The notes beneath the pieces were generated by a model, which was not told where the DNA came from, did no database searches, and was given only the letters and a program-made list of their open reading frames with translations. A DNA stretch of 64,000 bases from Nocardia xishanensis NBRC 101358 (GTDB taxonomy: Bacteria > Actinomycetota > Actinomycetes > Mycobacteriales > Mycobacteriaceae): NCBI RefSeq assembly GCF_001613365.1, contig NZ_BDCF01000018.1:87493-151492 (forward strand). Reading direction: 5' to 3'. Below are positions 41,786-49,777 of the stretch, in pieces. A program made the position numbers and the translations under genes. The stretch's first letter is position 1, and each line of letters opens with the position of its first letter.

Positions 41786-42586
41786 TCAGGCGTCGCGCTT
41801 GTTCACCACGACCAGCGCCGCGCCGAACACGATGGCGACGAAGGCCGTGAAGTAGAGCAGCGCGGTCCAGGCGCCCCAGTGCCACGGCAGCGCGGTGTCC
41901 TCGAGACCGAGGAACCGGTTGGCGTTCTGGAAGGGCAGGAACACCTGGATGTTGCGGCCGTACTTGCCGAAAGCGCCGATGATCGGCTCGATCAGCACCG
42001 GCCACACGATCAGCAGCGACAACGCGCCCGCCGACTGGCGGATCAGGGCGCCGACGCCCACCGAGAGGAAGACGACGAGCGCGGCGAAGATCGGCACCGC
42101 GTAGAAGACCTTCAGATCGCCGTCGGTCAGGCTGAGCTTGCTGCCGACATCGCTGTCGGTCAGCCCCTTCAGAATGAGGAAGCTGAGGAACGTCAGGATC
42201 GCCGAAAGCACCGCGGCGCCCGCCGCGATCATGCTCGCCTTGGTGACCAGCACCGCGGAACGGTGCGGAACCGCGAGGAAGGTGGCCTTGATGGTGCCGA
42301 AGCGATATTCGCTGGTCACCGCCAACGCGGCCAGGATCATGATGAGGATGTAGCCGAAGCCGGGGATGAACGAGACTCCGGTGATGCCCAGGCCCGCCAT
42401 CACGTTCTCCGCGAACGGCGGTTCCGGAGCGATCGACGGGTCTTCCTTGTAGGCGTTCATCGACACGTTCAGCAGCAGGCTGAACAAGGCCGTGATGCCG
42501 AGGGCGAAGACCACTGTCAGGGCGGTGCACCACCAAGGCGACCTGGTCGAGGTGAGTTTGATCCGTTCCGCTGCCAACACGCCCAT
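41786..42586 (-). CDS. ABC-2 type transporter permease
   Basis: A 266-residue integral membrane protein with about six hydrophobic helices: 18-38 (TALTVVFALGITALFSLLL), 75-95, 125-145, 170-190, 195-215 and 240-262 (LLYFTAFVAIVFGAALVV). The beginning MGVLAAERIKLTSTRSPWW is typical of permeases paired with a CcmA/NatA-type ATPase. Its ATG shares one base with the ATPase stop (TGATG on the minus strand), so both are translated from one mRNA. The substrate is unknown. Confidence 0.88.
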   Translation of the reverse strand: MGVLAAERIKLTSTRSPWWCTALTVVFALGITALFSLLLNVSMNAYKEDPSIAPEPPFAENVMAGLGITGVSFIPGFGYILIMILAALAVTSEYRFGTIKATFLAVPHRSAVLVTKASMIAAGAAVLSAILTFLSFLILKGLTDSDVGSKLSLTDGDLKVFYAVPIFAALVVFLSVGVGALIRQSAGALSLLIVWPVLIEPIIGAFGKYGRNIQVFLPFQNANRFLGLEDTALPWHWGAWTALLYFTAFVAIVFGAALVVVNKRDA

Positions 42587-43602
42587 CAGAGCGCACCTCC
42601 CATCGCTGTGTAGGACGCGGCGTCCGCGGGTCCCTTCGTGGTTACGCCGGCTGCCGCCTCCGGGCCCGTCGCTCCCGCCGGGTCGAAGCCTTCGCCGTGG
42701 TACTGCACAGAACCGCCCGTCATCCGCATGAACGCTTCCTCGAGCGAGGCCCGCTGCGGCGAGAGCTCGAACAGCGTGATGTCGTTCGCGCCCGCCAGTT
42801 TGCCGACCGCGTCGCTGGGCACGCCCGCAACCAGCAGCGCCGGTCCGTCCGAGCCCGCACCGTCCTCGCGCACGGTCATGCCGTTCGAGGTGAGCAGGCT
42901 GCGCAGCTGGTCGAGCTGCGGGCTGCGCACCCGCACCGACTGCTCGGACGCGCGCTCGATGAACTCCCGCGTCGTGGTGTCGGCGATCAGCTGACCGCGA
43001 CCGATCACCACCAGGTGCTCGGCGGTCTGCGCCATCTCCGAGAGCAGGTGACTGGAGACGAGCACCGTGCGTCCCTCGGACGCCAGCCGCTGCATGAACC
43101 GGCGGATCCACAGGATGCCCTCCGGGTCGAGGCCGTTCACCGGCTCGTCGAACAGCAGCACCTCGGGATCGCCGAGCAGAGCGCCCGCCAGGCCGAGCCG
43201 CTGCGACATGCCGAGCGAGAAGCCGCCCGCGTTCTTGCCCGCCACCTCGGAGAGGCCGACGAGCCGCAGCACCTCGTCCACCCGCGACTTGGCGATACCG
43301 TTGGACGCCGCGAGCCACTGCAGGTGCGAGCGAGCCGAACGGTTCGGATGCACCCACTTGGCGTCCAGCAGCGCGCCGACAACGCGCAGCGGATGGTCCA
43401 GCTCGTGGTACTGCTTGCCCTTGATGAGCGCGGTACCAGCGGTCGGCTTGTCCAGGCCGAGGATCATCCGCATCGTGGTGGACTTACCGGCGCCGTTCGG
43501 TCCCAGGAAGCCCGTCACCTGTCCGGGTCGCACGGTGAAGGACAGATCCTGAACCGCGGCGGTCTGGCCGAAATGTTTGGTCAGGCCCCTCAGTTCGATC
43601 AT
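42586..43602 (-). CDS. ABC transporter ATP-binding protein
   Basis: A 338-residue ATPase of the DrrA/CcmA type. Walker A is GPNGAGKST near residue 38, the signature FSLGMSQRLGLAGALLGDP near 135, Walker B VLLFDEPVNGLDPEG near 157 and the His switch VSSHL near 190. A C-terminal accessory domain follows. The tail contains GATGPEAAAGVTTKGPAD (about 308-326), whose DNA matches the insertion in the biotin carboxylase gene at 34906 and looks foreign to the protein. ATG 43602 gives MIELRGLTKHFGQ. It forms an exporter with the permease. Confidence 0.92.
   Translation of the reverse strand: MIELRGLTKHFGQTAAVQDLSFTVRPGQVTGFLGPNGAGKSTTMRMILGLDKPTAGTALIKGKQYHELDHPLRVVGALLDAKWVHPNRSARSHLQWLAASNGIAKSRVDEVLRLVGLSEVAGKNAGGFSLGMSQRLGLAGALLGDPEVLLFDEPVNGLDPEGILWIRRFMQRLASEGRTVLVSSHLLSEMAQTAEHLVVIGRGQLIADTTTREFIERASEQSVRVRSPQLDQLRSLLTSNGMTVREDGAGSDGPALLVAGVPSDAVGKLAGANDITLFELSPQRASLEEAFMRMTGGSVQYHGEGFDPAGATGPEAAAGVTTKGPADAASYTAMGGAL
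42612..42672. repeat. Second copy of the short intragenic repeat
   Basis: About 50 bp in the 3' end of the ABC ATPase gene match the repeat at 34906-34983 (shared word GGCCCGGAGGCGG on the sense strand, then ACCACG and AGGG at the same spacing, with one single-base gap). It encodes an Ala/Gly/Thr-rich stretch near the C-terminus that is not part of the ABC fold. Confidence 0.5.
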
Positions 43603-43696
43603 GGGTCCAGCATTCCGCAAAACCGCGCGTCGCGCGTCACCACTAAGGTGTCGATCCCGTCATCCTTGCGGATGAGTCGCCCCTGAGTTCGCGGGT

Positions 43697-44458
43697 TCAG
43701 AGCTCCGGGGACGACGCCTGGGCCCAGAAGCGCTTGGGGATGCGGCCCGCCTGCCTGGCGAGGTATCCCGCGCGAACGGCATCCGCCATCGCCGCGGCCA
43801 TCAGCTCGGGGCGCTTGGCGCGGGTGACGGCGGTGGCCAGCAGCACCGCGGAGCAGCCGAGTTCCATGGCCAGGGCCGCGTCGCTCGCGGTGCCGATGCC
43901 GGCGTCCAGGATCACCGGGACGCCTGCGGCGGCCACGATCATCTCGATGTTGTGCGGGTTGCCGATGCCGAGCCCGGTGCCGATCGGAGCGCCCAGCGGC
44001 ATGACGGCGGCGCAGCCCGCGTCCTCCAGACGCCGCGCCAGCACCGGGTCGTCGGAGGTGTAGGGCAGTACGACGAAGCCCGCGTCCACCAATTGTTCTG
44101 CGGCGCTGAGCAATTCGATCGGGTCGGGCAGCAGGGTGCGTTCGTCGGCGATCACCTCGAGCTTCACCCAGTTGGTATCGAGCGCCTCGGCGGCCAGCTG
44201 TGCGGTGAGCACGGCCTCGGCGGCGGTGCGGCAGCCCGCGGTATTGGGCAGCGGCATGATGTGCAGACGCTTCAGCAGGTCGAGCACGCCGGTGCCGCCC
44301 GCGGCATCCACCCTGCGCATGGCGACGGTGGTGAGCTCGGTGCCGGAGGCGACCAGCGCCTCCTCCAGCACGGCGAGGCTTTCGGCTCCCCCGGTGCCCA
44401 TGATCAGCCGGGAACCGAACTCGCGGTCCGCGATGCGCAGAGGCGACGCGTTACCCAC
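43697..44458 (-). CDS. thiG: Thiazole synthase
   Basis: Forms the thiazole phosphate ring from DXP, dehydroglycine and ThiS-thiocarboxylate. The 253-residue (beta/alpha)8 protein starts with GTG. Features are SRLIMGTGGAESLAVLEEALVASGTELTTVAMRRVD, PNTAGCRTAAEA near 95, the Schiff-base Lys in WVKLEVI near 121, and VILDAGIGTASDAALAMELGCSAVLLATAVTRA. It overlaps thiS by 8 bp and is last in the thiO-thiS-thiG unit. Confidence 0.97.
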   Translation of the reverse strand: MGNASPLRIADREFGSRLIMGTGGAESLAVLEEALVASGTELTTVAMRRVDAAGGTGVLDLLKRLHIMPLPNTAGCRTAAEAVLTAQLAAEALDTNWVKLEVIADERTLLPDPIELLSAAEQLVDAGFVVLPYTSDDPVLARRLEDAGCAAVMPLGAPIGTGLGIGNPHNIEMIVAAAGVPVILDAGIGTASDAALAMELGCSAVLLATAVTRAKRPELMAAAMADAVRAGYLARQAGRIPKRFWAQASSPEL

Positions 44459-44669
44459 CTTGAACCGCCGTCAGCACCTCGATGGTCCAACCGCGACCGA
44501 CCTGCTCGTCCCAGCGCGACTTCGGGAACACCGCGCCGTCGACGGCCAGCGCCACTCCCTGACACGGCAGCTCCAGGCGGGCCAAAAGCTCGCGGACGGT
44601 GAGCGGTTCGGCGAATTCGTGATCCTGCCCGTTCACGGTGACGCCGATGGGAACGGATGTCGCGGTCAT
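44451..44669 (-). CDS. thiS: Sulfur carrier protein ThiS
   Basis: A 72-residue ubiquitin-like sulfur carrier (VTVNGQDHEFAEPLTVRELLARLELPCQGVALAVDGAVFPKSRWDEQ...) ending in the required Gly-Gly (AVQGG), which is thiocarboxylated and donates sulfur to ThiG. Its ATG overlaps the thiO stop (ATGA) and its 3' end overlaps thiG. Confidence 0.96.
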   Translation of the reverse strand: MTATSVPIGVTVNGQDHEFAEPLTVRELLARLELPCQGVALAVDGAVFPKSRWDEQVGRGWTIEVLTAVQGG

Positions 44670-45763
44670 CGAACTCCTCCTGCGGTGGATAGGGACGACG
44701 CACCCGGCGCCGTCGAAAAGCGTTGCGGGTCAGCGGCTCGCGCCTCGGCGAGCATCGTGCCGTCGAGCAGCGCGAGCACCGCGTCGACGGTCAGCGGCAC
44801 GGTGAGCATGCCGTTGCGGCCGTGCCCGGTGGCGGCGATCACCCGCTCGGCGAGCCTGCCGATCAGCGGCAGGTTGTCGGGGCTGCCCGGCCGGGAACCC
44901 GCCGCGGCCTCGGCCAGTTCGTATTCGCCGATGCCGGGCAGCACCGCCTCGGCATCGGCGATCAGGTCACGGACCCCGGCGACGGTCACCGCCGTGTCGA
45001 AACCGGCCTCGTATTGCGTTGCGCCGACGACGATTCCGTCCCGGCGCGGGACCAGGTAGACCGGCCTGCCGTGCACCCTGGCGCGGATCACGCGCTGCGG
45101 AGCGGGCGCCGCGCCCGGCCGGTGCCGCAGCCGCAGGATCTCCCCCTTGACGGGCCGCACCGGCAGTCCCGGCCACAGCCGCGCCGAGGCCGCGCCCGCG
45201 GCGAGCACGATCTGGTCGAAGGCGAGCGCGTCGAGGTCGGCGATCTCCTCGGCGCGCAGTTCGACGCCCGCGGCGGTCACGGCGTCGCGCAATCCATCGA
45301 GCAGACGACGGTTGTCGATGGCGGGTTCGGCGGAGGCCAGCAAACCGGCGCGCACGGTGCGGGCGAGCGCGGGCTCCAGTGCGCGCACGCCCGCGCGGTC
45401 CAGCACGCGCAGCTGGTGACCGTGTCCGCCCACCCAGTCCGCGACGGTGCGCAGATCGGCGGCGTCCGCGCCGTCCAGCGCGACGGTCATGGTCTCGTCG
45501 GCGACGAAGACCTGTGCGCCCGAGACGGATTCCAGCCTTTCCGCGAACTCCGGCCAGCGCGCCAGCGCGGCGGCGCCGAATTCGAGAACACGATCCTCAC
45601 CGGGCCAGCCCTCCGAGAGCGGAGCCAGCATCCCGCCCGCCACCCACGAGGCGCCCGATCCGACGGCGGGATCGAACAGCGTGACCCGCCATCCCGCCTC
45701 GGCGGCCCGCCACGCCACCGACAGCCCGATGGCGCCGCCACCGACGACGGCGAGAGTCCGCAT
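44666..45763 (-). CDS. thiO: Glycine oxidase ThiO
   Basis: FAD-dependent amine oxidase of 365 residues supplying dehydroglycine for the thiazole ring. The FAD motif AVVGGGAIGLSVAWRAAEAGWRVTLFD is at the N-terminus, SGASWVAGGMLAPLSEGWPGE near 42, the family segment LRPVKGEILRLR near 205, and GHGRNGMLTVPLTVDAV near 322. I choose ATG 45763 because GAGGTAGGTGG stands upstream; GTG 45772 is also in frame. It is divergent from thiE. I searched its leader for TPP-aptamer words and found none. Confidence 0.94.
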   Translation of the reverse strand: MRTLAVVGGGAIGLSVAWRAAEAGWRVTLFDPAVGSGASWVAGGMLAPLSEGWPGEDRVLEFGAAALARWPEFAERLESVSGAQVFVADETMTVALDGADAADLRTVADWVGGHGHQLRVLDRAGVRALEPALARTVRAGLLASAEPAIDNRRLLDGLRDAVTAAGVELRAEEIADLDALAFDQIVLAAGAASARLWPGLPVRPVKGEILRLRHRPGAAPAPQRVIRARVHGRPVYLVPRRDGIVVGATQYEAGFDTAVTVAGVRDLIADAEAVLPGIGEYELAEAAAGSRPGSPDNLPLIGRLAERVIAATGHGRNGMLTVPLTVDAVLALLDGTMLAEARAADPQRFSTAPGASSLSTAGGVR

Positions 45764-45856
45764 GCTGTCCACCTACCTCATCCGTGCGGGGGTACTCGCG
45801 CACCATCCCGGCGCGCCGCGGCCACCGTGCTCGTCCCGCCTTCTGTTCGCATCCCC

Positions 45857-45875
45857 ACGGTAGCGCGGCTACCGT
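45857..45875. promoter_or_regulatory. Perfect inverted repeat upstream of thiE
   Basis: ACGGTAGC-GCG-GCTACCGT, 8-bp perfect arms, ends seven bases before the thiE GTG. It lies in the thiO-thiE divergent gap (119 bp). Either an operator or a 5' hairpin covering the thiE start is possible. It has no resemblance to a TPP riboswitch. Confidence 0.45.
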
Positions 45876-45882
45876 CGAAGGC

Positions 45883-46587
45883 GTGCAACCCTCCCTCCCG
45901 AATCGAACGCTGCCGCCACGGGAGCGCCTGGCTACCGCGCGGCTCTATCTGTGCACCGATGCCCGGCGCGAGAAGGGCGATCTGGCCAAGTTCGCCGAAG
46001 CCGCGCTCGCGGGCGGGGTCGACATCATCCAGCTCAGAGACAAGGGATCGCCGGGCGAGGCCGAATTCGGGCCGATGGAGGCCAAGGCCGAACTCGGCGC
46101 GCTCGCCGAGCTCAAGGCCGCGACCCGCAGACACGGCGCGCTGCTCGCGGTGAACGACCGCGCCGACATCGCGCTCGCCTCCAACGCCGACGTGCTGCAC
46201 CTCGGCCAGGGCGACCTGCCGCCCTGGTACGCGCGCCGCATCCTGGGGCCGGACGTGGTGATCGGCCGCTCGACGCACAACCGCGCCCAAGCCGGGCTGG
46301 CCGCCATCGACGAGCACATCGATTACTTCTGCACCGGCCCGGTGTGGACCACCCCGACCAAGCCGGGCAGGCAGGCCGCCGGCATCGATTTGATTCGCTC
46401 GACCGCCGACGCGCACCCGACCCGGCCGTGGTTCGCCATCGGCGGGATCGACCGGCAGCGGCTGCCCGAGCTGCTGGAGGCGGGCGCCGAGCGGATCGTG
46501 GTGGTCCGCGCCATCACCGAGGCCCGCGACCCGGAGGCCGCCGCGCGCGAACTCAAGTCGGCGCTGCTGGCCAACGCCAGGCTGTAG
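45883..46587 (+). CDS. thiE: Thiamine-phosphate synthase
   Basis: Couples HMP-PP with thiazole phosphate to give thiamine phosphate. The 234-residue TIM barrel has ARLYLCTDARREKGDLAKFAEAALAGGVDIIQLRDKGS, LLAVNDRADIALASNADVLHLGQGDLP, the diphosphate-binding IGRSTHN near 127, TGPVWTTPTKPGR near 147 and FAIGGID near 186. The start GTG 45883 follows directly on the inverted repeat, without an obvious Shine-Dalgarno. The N-terminus through DARREKGD closely resembles the mycobacterial ThiE. Confidence 0.95.
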   Translation: MQPSLPNRTLPPRERLATARLYLCTDARREKGDLAKFAEAALAGGVDIIQLRDKGSPGEAEFGPMEAKAELGALAELKAATRRHGALLAVNDRADIALASNADVLHLGQGDLPPWYARRILGPDVVIGRSTHNRAQAGLAAIDEHIDYFCTGPVWTTPTKPGRQAAGIDLIRSTADAHPTRPWFAIGGIDRQRLPELLEAGAERIVVVRAITEARDPEAAARELKSALLANARL

Positions 46588-47277
46588 TCAGGACAGCACC
46601 TGTCCCCTGGTCACCGAGAGCACCGTGACCGGGGGCGGCAGCTGCGCTGCGGCCGGTTCCTCGATCGCAGCGTCGATGATCCGCGCGACCCCGCCCGGAC
46701 CTTCGGGATCCGAGTGCAACCAGATGAATCCGTGATCGGCGAGGTCGACAGTGCGCGGAAGAGCTTCGGCGACGGCTCGCGAATCGTCCAGCTCGGTGAG
46801 GCAAGCCCTGGCCGGGACGGCACGCAGCGCCGGCCAGGCGACGGCGAAACCGGGGTGCAGCGGGCGCGCCTCGACCTCGGCCTCCGGCACCCAGGCCAGT
46901 TCGGTGCTCTCCCGGTTGGCGCTGGTCGGCAAGGTCATCACCGCGTCGGCGATCACGGTGGTGTAGGTCCAGCCGCTCAGCGCGGAAGCCGTCACGCGTT
47001 CCGCGCGAACCCGGACGTCGGAGGGGCGAATGCCCGCCTCTTCCCACGCCTCCCGCACCGCCGCGTGCACCGGGGTCTCGTGACTGTCGCGCGCACCGCC
47101 GGGCAACGCCCAGGTACCGCCCTGATGACTCCACGGAGCGCGATGCTGGAGCAGCACCGCCGAGCCGCCTGCCGCGAGCGGCGCGCGCAGCAACAATCCG
47201 GCAGCGCCGAACTTGCCCCAATGCTTCAGGCCGTCCGGACCTCGCGACCAACCGTCGCCGTCACCGCGCATCGCCAA
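46588..47277 (-). CDS. NUDIX hydrolase (MutT3-like)
   Basis: A 229-residue protein with a complete NUDIX box at about residues 62-84 (GARDSHETPVHAAVREAWEEAGI matching Gx5Ex7REUxEExGU). It is followed by VTASALSGWTYTTVIADAV and a C-terminal extension (DHGFIWLHSDPEGPGGVARIIDAAIEEP). Its position next to thiE corresponds to mutT3 (Rv0413) in M. tuberculosis. It probably hydrolyses a (deoxy)nucleoside diphosphate derivative; substrate specificity is not predictable from the sequence. It ends flush against thiE, convergently. Confidence 0.9.
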   Translation of the reverse strand: MAMRGDGDGWSRGPDGLKHWGKFGAAGLLLRAPLAAGGSAVLLQHRAPWSHQGGTWALPGGARDSHETPVHAAVREAWEEAGIRPSDVRVRAERVTASALSGWTYTTVIADAVMTLPTSANRESTELAWVPEAEVEARPLHPGFAVAWPALRAVPARACLTELDDSRAVAEALPRTVDLADHGFIWLHSDPEGPGGVARIIDAAIEEPAAAQLPPPVTVLSVTRGQVLS

Positions 47278-47387
47278 CCATCCTCATCCAGCCGTGGCAG
47301 GGGGTGTTCGACACGCCACGGCACCGGTAGGACCACAATAAACTGCGACGCAGACGCACAGGTGGGGCGCGGACCCGGAGGTGGACA

Positions 47388-48764
47388 ATGGCTCGGACCG
47401 AGCAGCTCTCGGCCTCGCGGCCGCCGTCGGTCCCGGCCGAGCACAGCCGCAAACACCTCGGCGCCATGTCCGCGGCGGCCGTTCGCGAGCACCTCGATCC
47501 CGCCGATCTGCGCTCCTTCGCGCACTCGTCGCCCGGTCGGCTGATTGCCCTCGGATTGCTGCTCATCGGGCTGTGCCTCACCGCCGGCGCGGTGACCGCG
47601 TCGATGGTCGGCGATCGCCAAGAGGACCTGCGCGTCCTGCTCGTCGACACCGAGCCGGACGCGGACTCCGCGCACCGTCTCTACACGTCGCTGTCCATCG
47701 CCGACGCCGCCGCGAGCACCGCGTTCATCGCGGGCGGCGTCGAACCGGAAGCGGTGCGCGACAGATACTCCCAGGCGGTCGGCGAGGCGGCGGCCGAGCT
47801 GGTCGCCCAATCCGGGCAGACCACTGGGTACGCCGACACCGAGACCGATGTGCGCCTGCGGACCGGCATCGCGACTGGCCTGCCGGTCTACTCCGGTCTG
47901 ATCGAAACCGCGCGCGCCAACAATCGCAGCGGTTATCCGGTCGGCGCGGCCTACCTGAGCGAAGCGTCGAACCAGATGCAGACCAGGCTGCTGCCGATGG
48001 CCGAGCAACTTCAGGAGCACCGCTCGGATGCCGTCGACGCCGCGCAGCGCGCCCACGTCCGCCCGCCGTGGACGGCCATCGGGTTGCTGATTCTCACGCT
48101 GGTCGTACTGGTCTGGGCGCAGACTCAGCTGGCGAGGCGCTGGCGGCGCACTTTCAACGTGGGTCTGCTGCTGGCCTCCGGCGCGATGTCGATCCTCTTG
48201 GCGTGGACGGTGATCGCGGGATCGCTGTCGGCAGCCGCGATGATCAGCGGCCGCGACGACGCGGTCGTGCCCGCCTCCCGGCTGATCGAAGGTCGCATCC
48301 TCGCCCAGCAGGCCAGGGCCGCGGAGACGCTGAAGCTGGTGCGCCGGGAAGTGACCGGCGACTACGACCGCACCTTCGACGCCGACATCGCCCGCCTCGA
48401 CGAGCTGCTCGGCGGCTACCCCGGTTCCGCGCCCGCCGCCGACGAGGTCGCGAATGCCCGTGCCGCACTGGCACGTTGGCGTATCTCGCACCAGCGGATG
48501 AACGACGCGCTCGCGCACGGCGACTACCACGGCGCGGCGGTGGTGGCCACCGGGCCGGGCGCCGCCCAGTCCACCGCGCACGTCGACGCGCTCGACAGCT
48601 CACTCGAGAGCGGTATCACGGAAACGCGAAACACACTGCGCTGGGAGATCTCCCGGGCGATTCGCGTGCTGGATCTACTCGCCACCGGGGCCATGGTGCT
48701 CGGCATCGTCGCCGCCGCCTATGTCGGCATCGGCCTGTGGCCTCGACTGCGGGAGTATCGATGA
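47388..48764 (+). CDS. Conserved membrane protein (Rv0412c-like) of the pknG operon
   Basis: A 458-residue protein with four predicted TM helices: about 48-68 (LIALGLLLIGLCLTAGAVTASMV), 225-243 (WTAIGLLILTLVVLVWA), 254-278 (VGLLLASGAMSILLAWTVIAGSLSA) and 430-450. Two extracytoplasmic helical regions lie between them, about 70-225 and 280-430. The layout is reminiscent of four-helix sensory domains but lacks a signalling output. It overlaps glnH by ATGA and is followed by pknG, a gene trio conserved in mycobacteria and thought to sense amino acids. A sensor or scaffold role is inference. Confidence 0.85.
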   Translation: MARTEQLSASRPPSVPAEHSRKHLGAMSAAAVREHLDPADLRSFAHSSPGRLIALGLLLIGLCLTAGAVTASMVGDRQEDLRVLLVDTEPDADSAHRLYTSLSIADAAASTAFIAGGVEPEAVRDRYSQAVGEAAAELVAQSGQTTGYADTETDVRLRTGIATGLPVYSGLIETARANNRSGYPVGAAYLSEASNQMQTRLLPMAEQLQEHRSDAVDAAQRAHVRPPWTAIGLLILTLVVLVWAQTQLARRWRRTFNVGLLLASGAMSILLAWTVIAGSLSAAAMISGRDDAVVPASRLIEGRILAQQARAAETLKLVRREVTGDYDRTFDADIARLDELLGGYPGSAPAADEVANARAALARWRISHQRMNDALAHGDYHGAAVVATGPGAAQSTAHVDALDSSLESGITETRNTLRWEISRAIRVLDLLATGAMVLGIVAAAYVGIGLWPRLREYR

Positions 48765-49771
48765 ACACCTCATCGACCACAACAGCCCCGATGAGCACGG
48801 CGCGTGGCCTGCTGGCCGCCGCACTCGCCGCCAGCGCCTTCCTCGGCGGCTGCGCGTCGTCCGTACACACCGCGGACACCACCGAATCCGGTTCTTACAC
48901 CGAGCCGCCGCTGCCCGCGAAAGCCATTCCGATAGGGACCGATACACCGCTGCCGGAGCCCAGCGATCCGAAGTGCGGCGACCCCACCGCCAGCCTGCGG
49001 CCCGCCGGTTCCGGCCGGGCCGCCAGCGGCCCGGCCATCGACGCCATACGGGCCCGCGGCCGGTTGCTGGTCGGCTTGGACACCGGCAGCAACCTGTTCA
49101 GTTTCCGCGATCCGGTCAGCGGCACCGTCGTCGGCTTCGACGTCGACATCGCCCGCGAGATCGCGCGCGACCTGCTCGGCAACCCGGACCTGATCGAATA
49201 CCGCATCCTGGGCTCGGCCGACCGGGAGCGGGCTTTGCAGGACCACACCGTGGACGTGGTCGCCAAGACCATGACCATCACCTGCGAACGGCGCACGAAG
49301 GTCGCGTTCTCCACCGTCTACCTGCGCGCCGACCAGCGGGTGCTGGCCATGAAGAACTCCGGCATCACCGGCATCGCCGATCTCGCTGGCAAACGGGTGT
49401 GCGTGGTGCTCGGCACCACCTCGCTGGACCACATCCGCCACGAACAGCCCGCCGCCACCCTGTTGACCGTGCCGACCTGGGCCGACTGCCTGGTGGTGTT
49501 GCAACAACGGCAGGTCGACGCGGTGAGCACCGACGACGCGATCCTGGCGGGCCTGGCCGCCCAGGACCCGTACACCGAGGTGGTCGGCGACAGCATCAGC
49601 GCCGAGCCGTACGGCATCGGCATCGCCAAGGAAGCCGACGATCTGGTGCGGTTCGTCAACGGCACCCTGGAGCGGCTGCGCACCGACGGCACTTGGATGC
49701 GGATCCACGAGCGGTGGCTCACCGCACTAGACCCGACGCCCACTCCACCCGCTCCTACGTATCAGGACTGA
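48761..49771 (+). CDS. glnH: Glutamine-binding-type lipoprotein GlnH (pknG operon)
   Basis: A 336-residue periplasmic solute-binding lipoprotein. The signal peptide ends in the lipobox FLGGC with the acylated Cys at residue 31. A Pro/Ser-rich spacer follows. Residues about 95-325 form the type 3 amino-acid-binding fold (RLLVGLDTGSNLFSFRDPVSGTVVGFDVDIAREIARDL, FSTVYLRADQRVL, GKRVCVVLGTTSLDHI, DAVSTDDAILAGLAAQ). In mycobacteria GlnH binds Asp/Glu and signals through PknG (recalled); no cognate ABC permease is encoded here, which fits sensing rather than uptake. Confidence 0.93.
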   Translation: MNTSSTTTAPMSTARGLLAAALAASAFLGGCASSVHTADTTESGSYTEPPLPAKAIPIGTDTPLPEPSDPKCGDPTASLRPAGSGRAASGPAIDAIRARGRLLVGLDTGSNLFSFRDPVSGTVVGFDVDIAREIARDLLGNPDLIEYRILGSADRERALQDHTVDVVAKTMTITCERRTKVAFSTVYLRADQRVLAMKNSGITGIADLAGKRVCVVLGTTSLDHIRHEQPAATLLTVPTWADCLVVLQQRQVDAVSTDDAILAGLAAQDPYTEVVGDSISAEPYGIGIAKEADDLVRFVNGTLERLRTDGTWMRIHERWLTALDPTPTPPAPTYQD

Positions 49772-49777
49772 GGGGCG

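Noticed and set aside
45764..45882. Possible TPP riboswitch between thiO and thiE
   Set aside because: Neither strand contains the CTGAGA and TGAACCTGA-type core words seen upstream of thiC.
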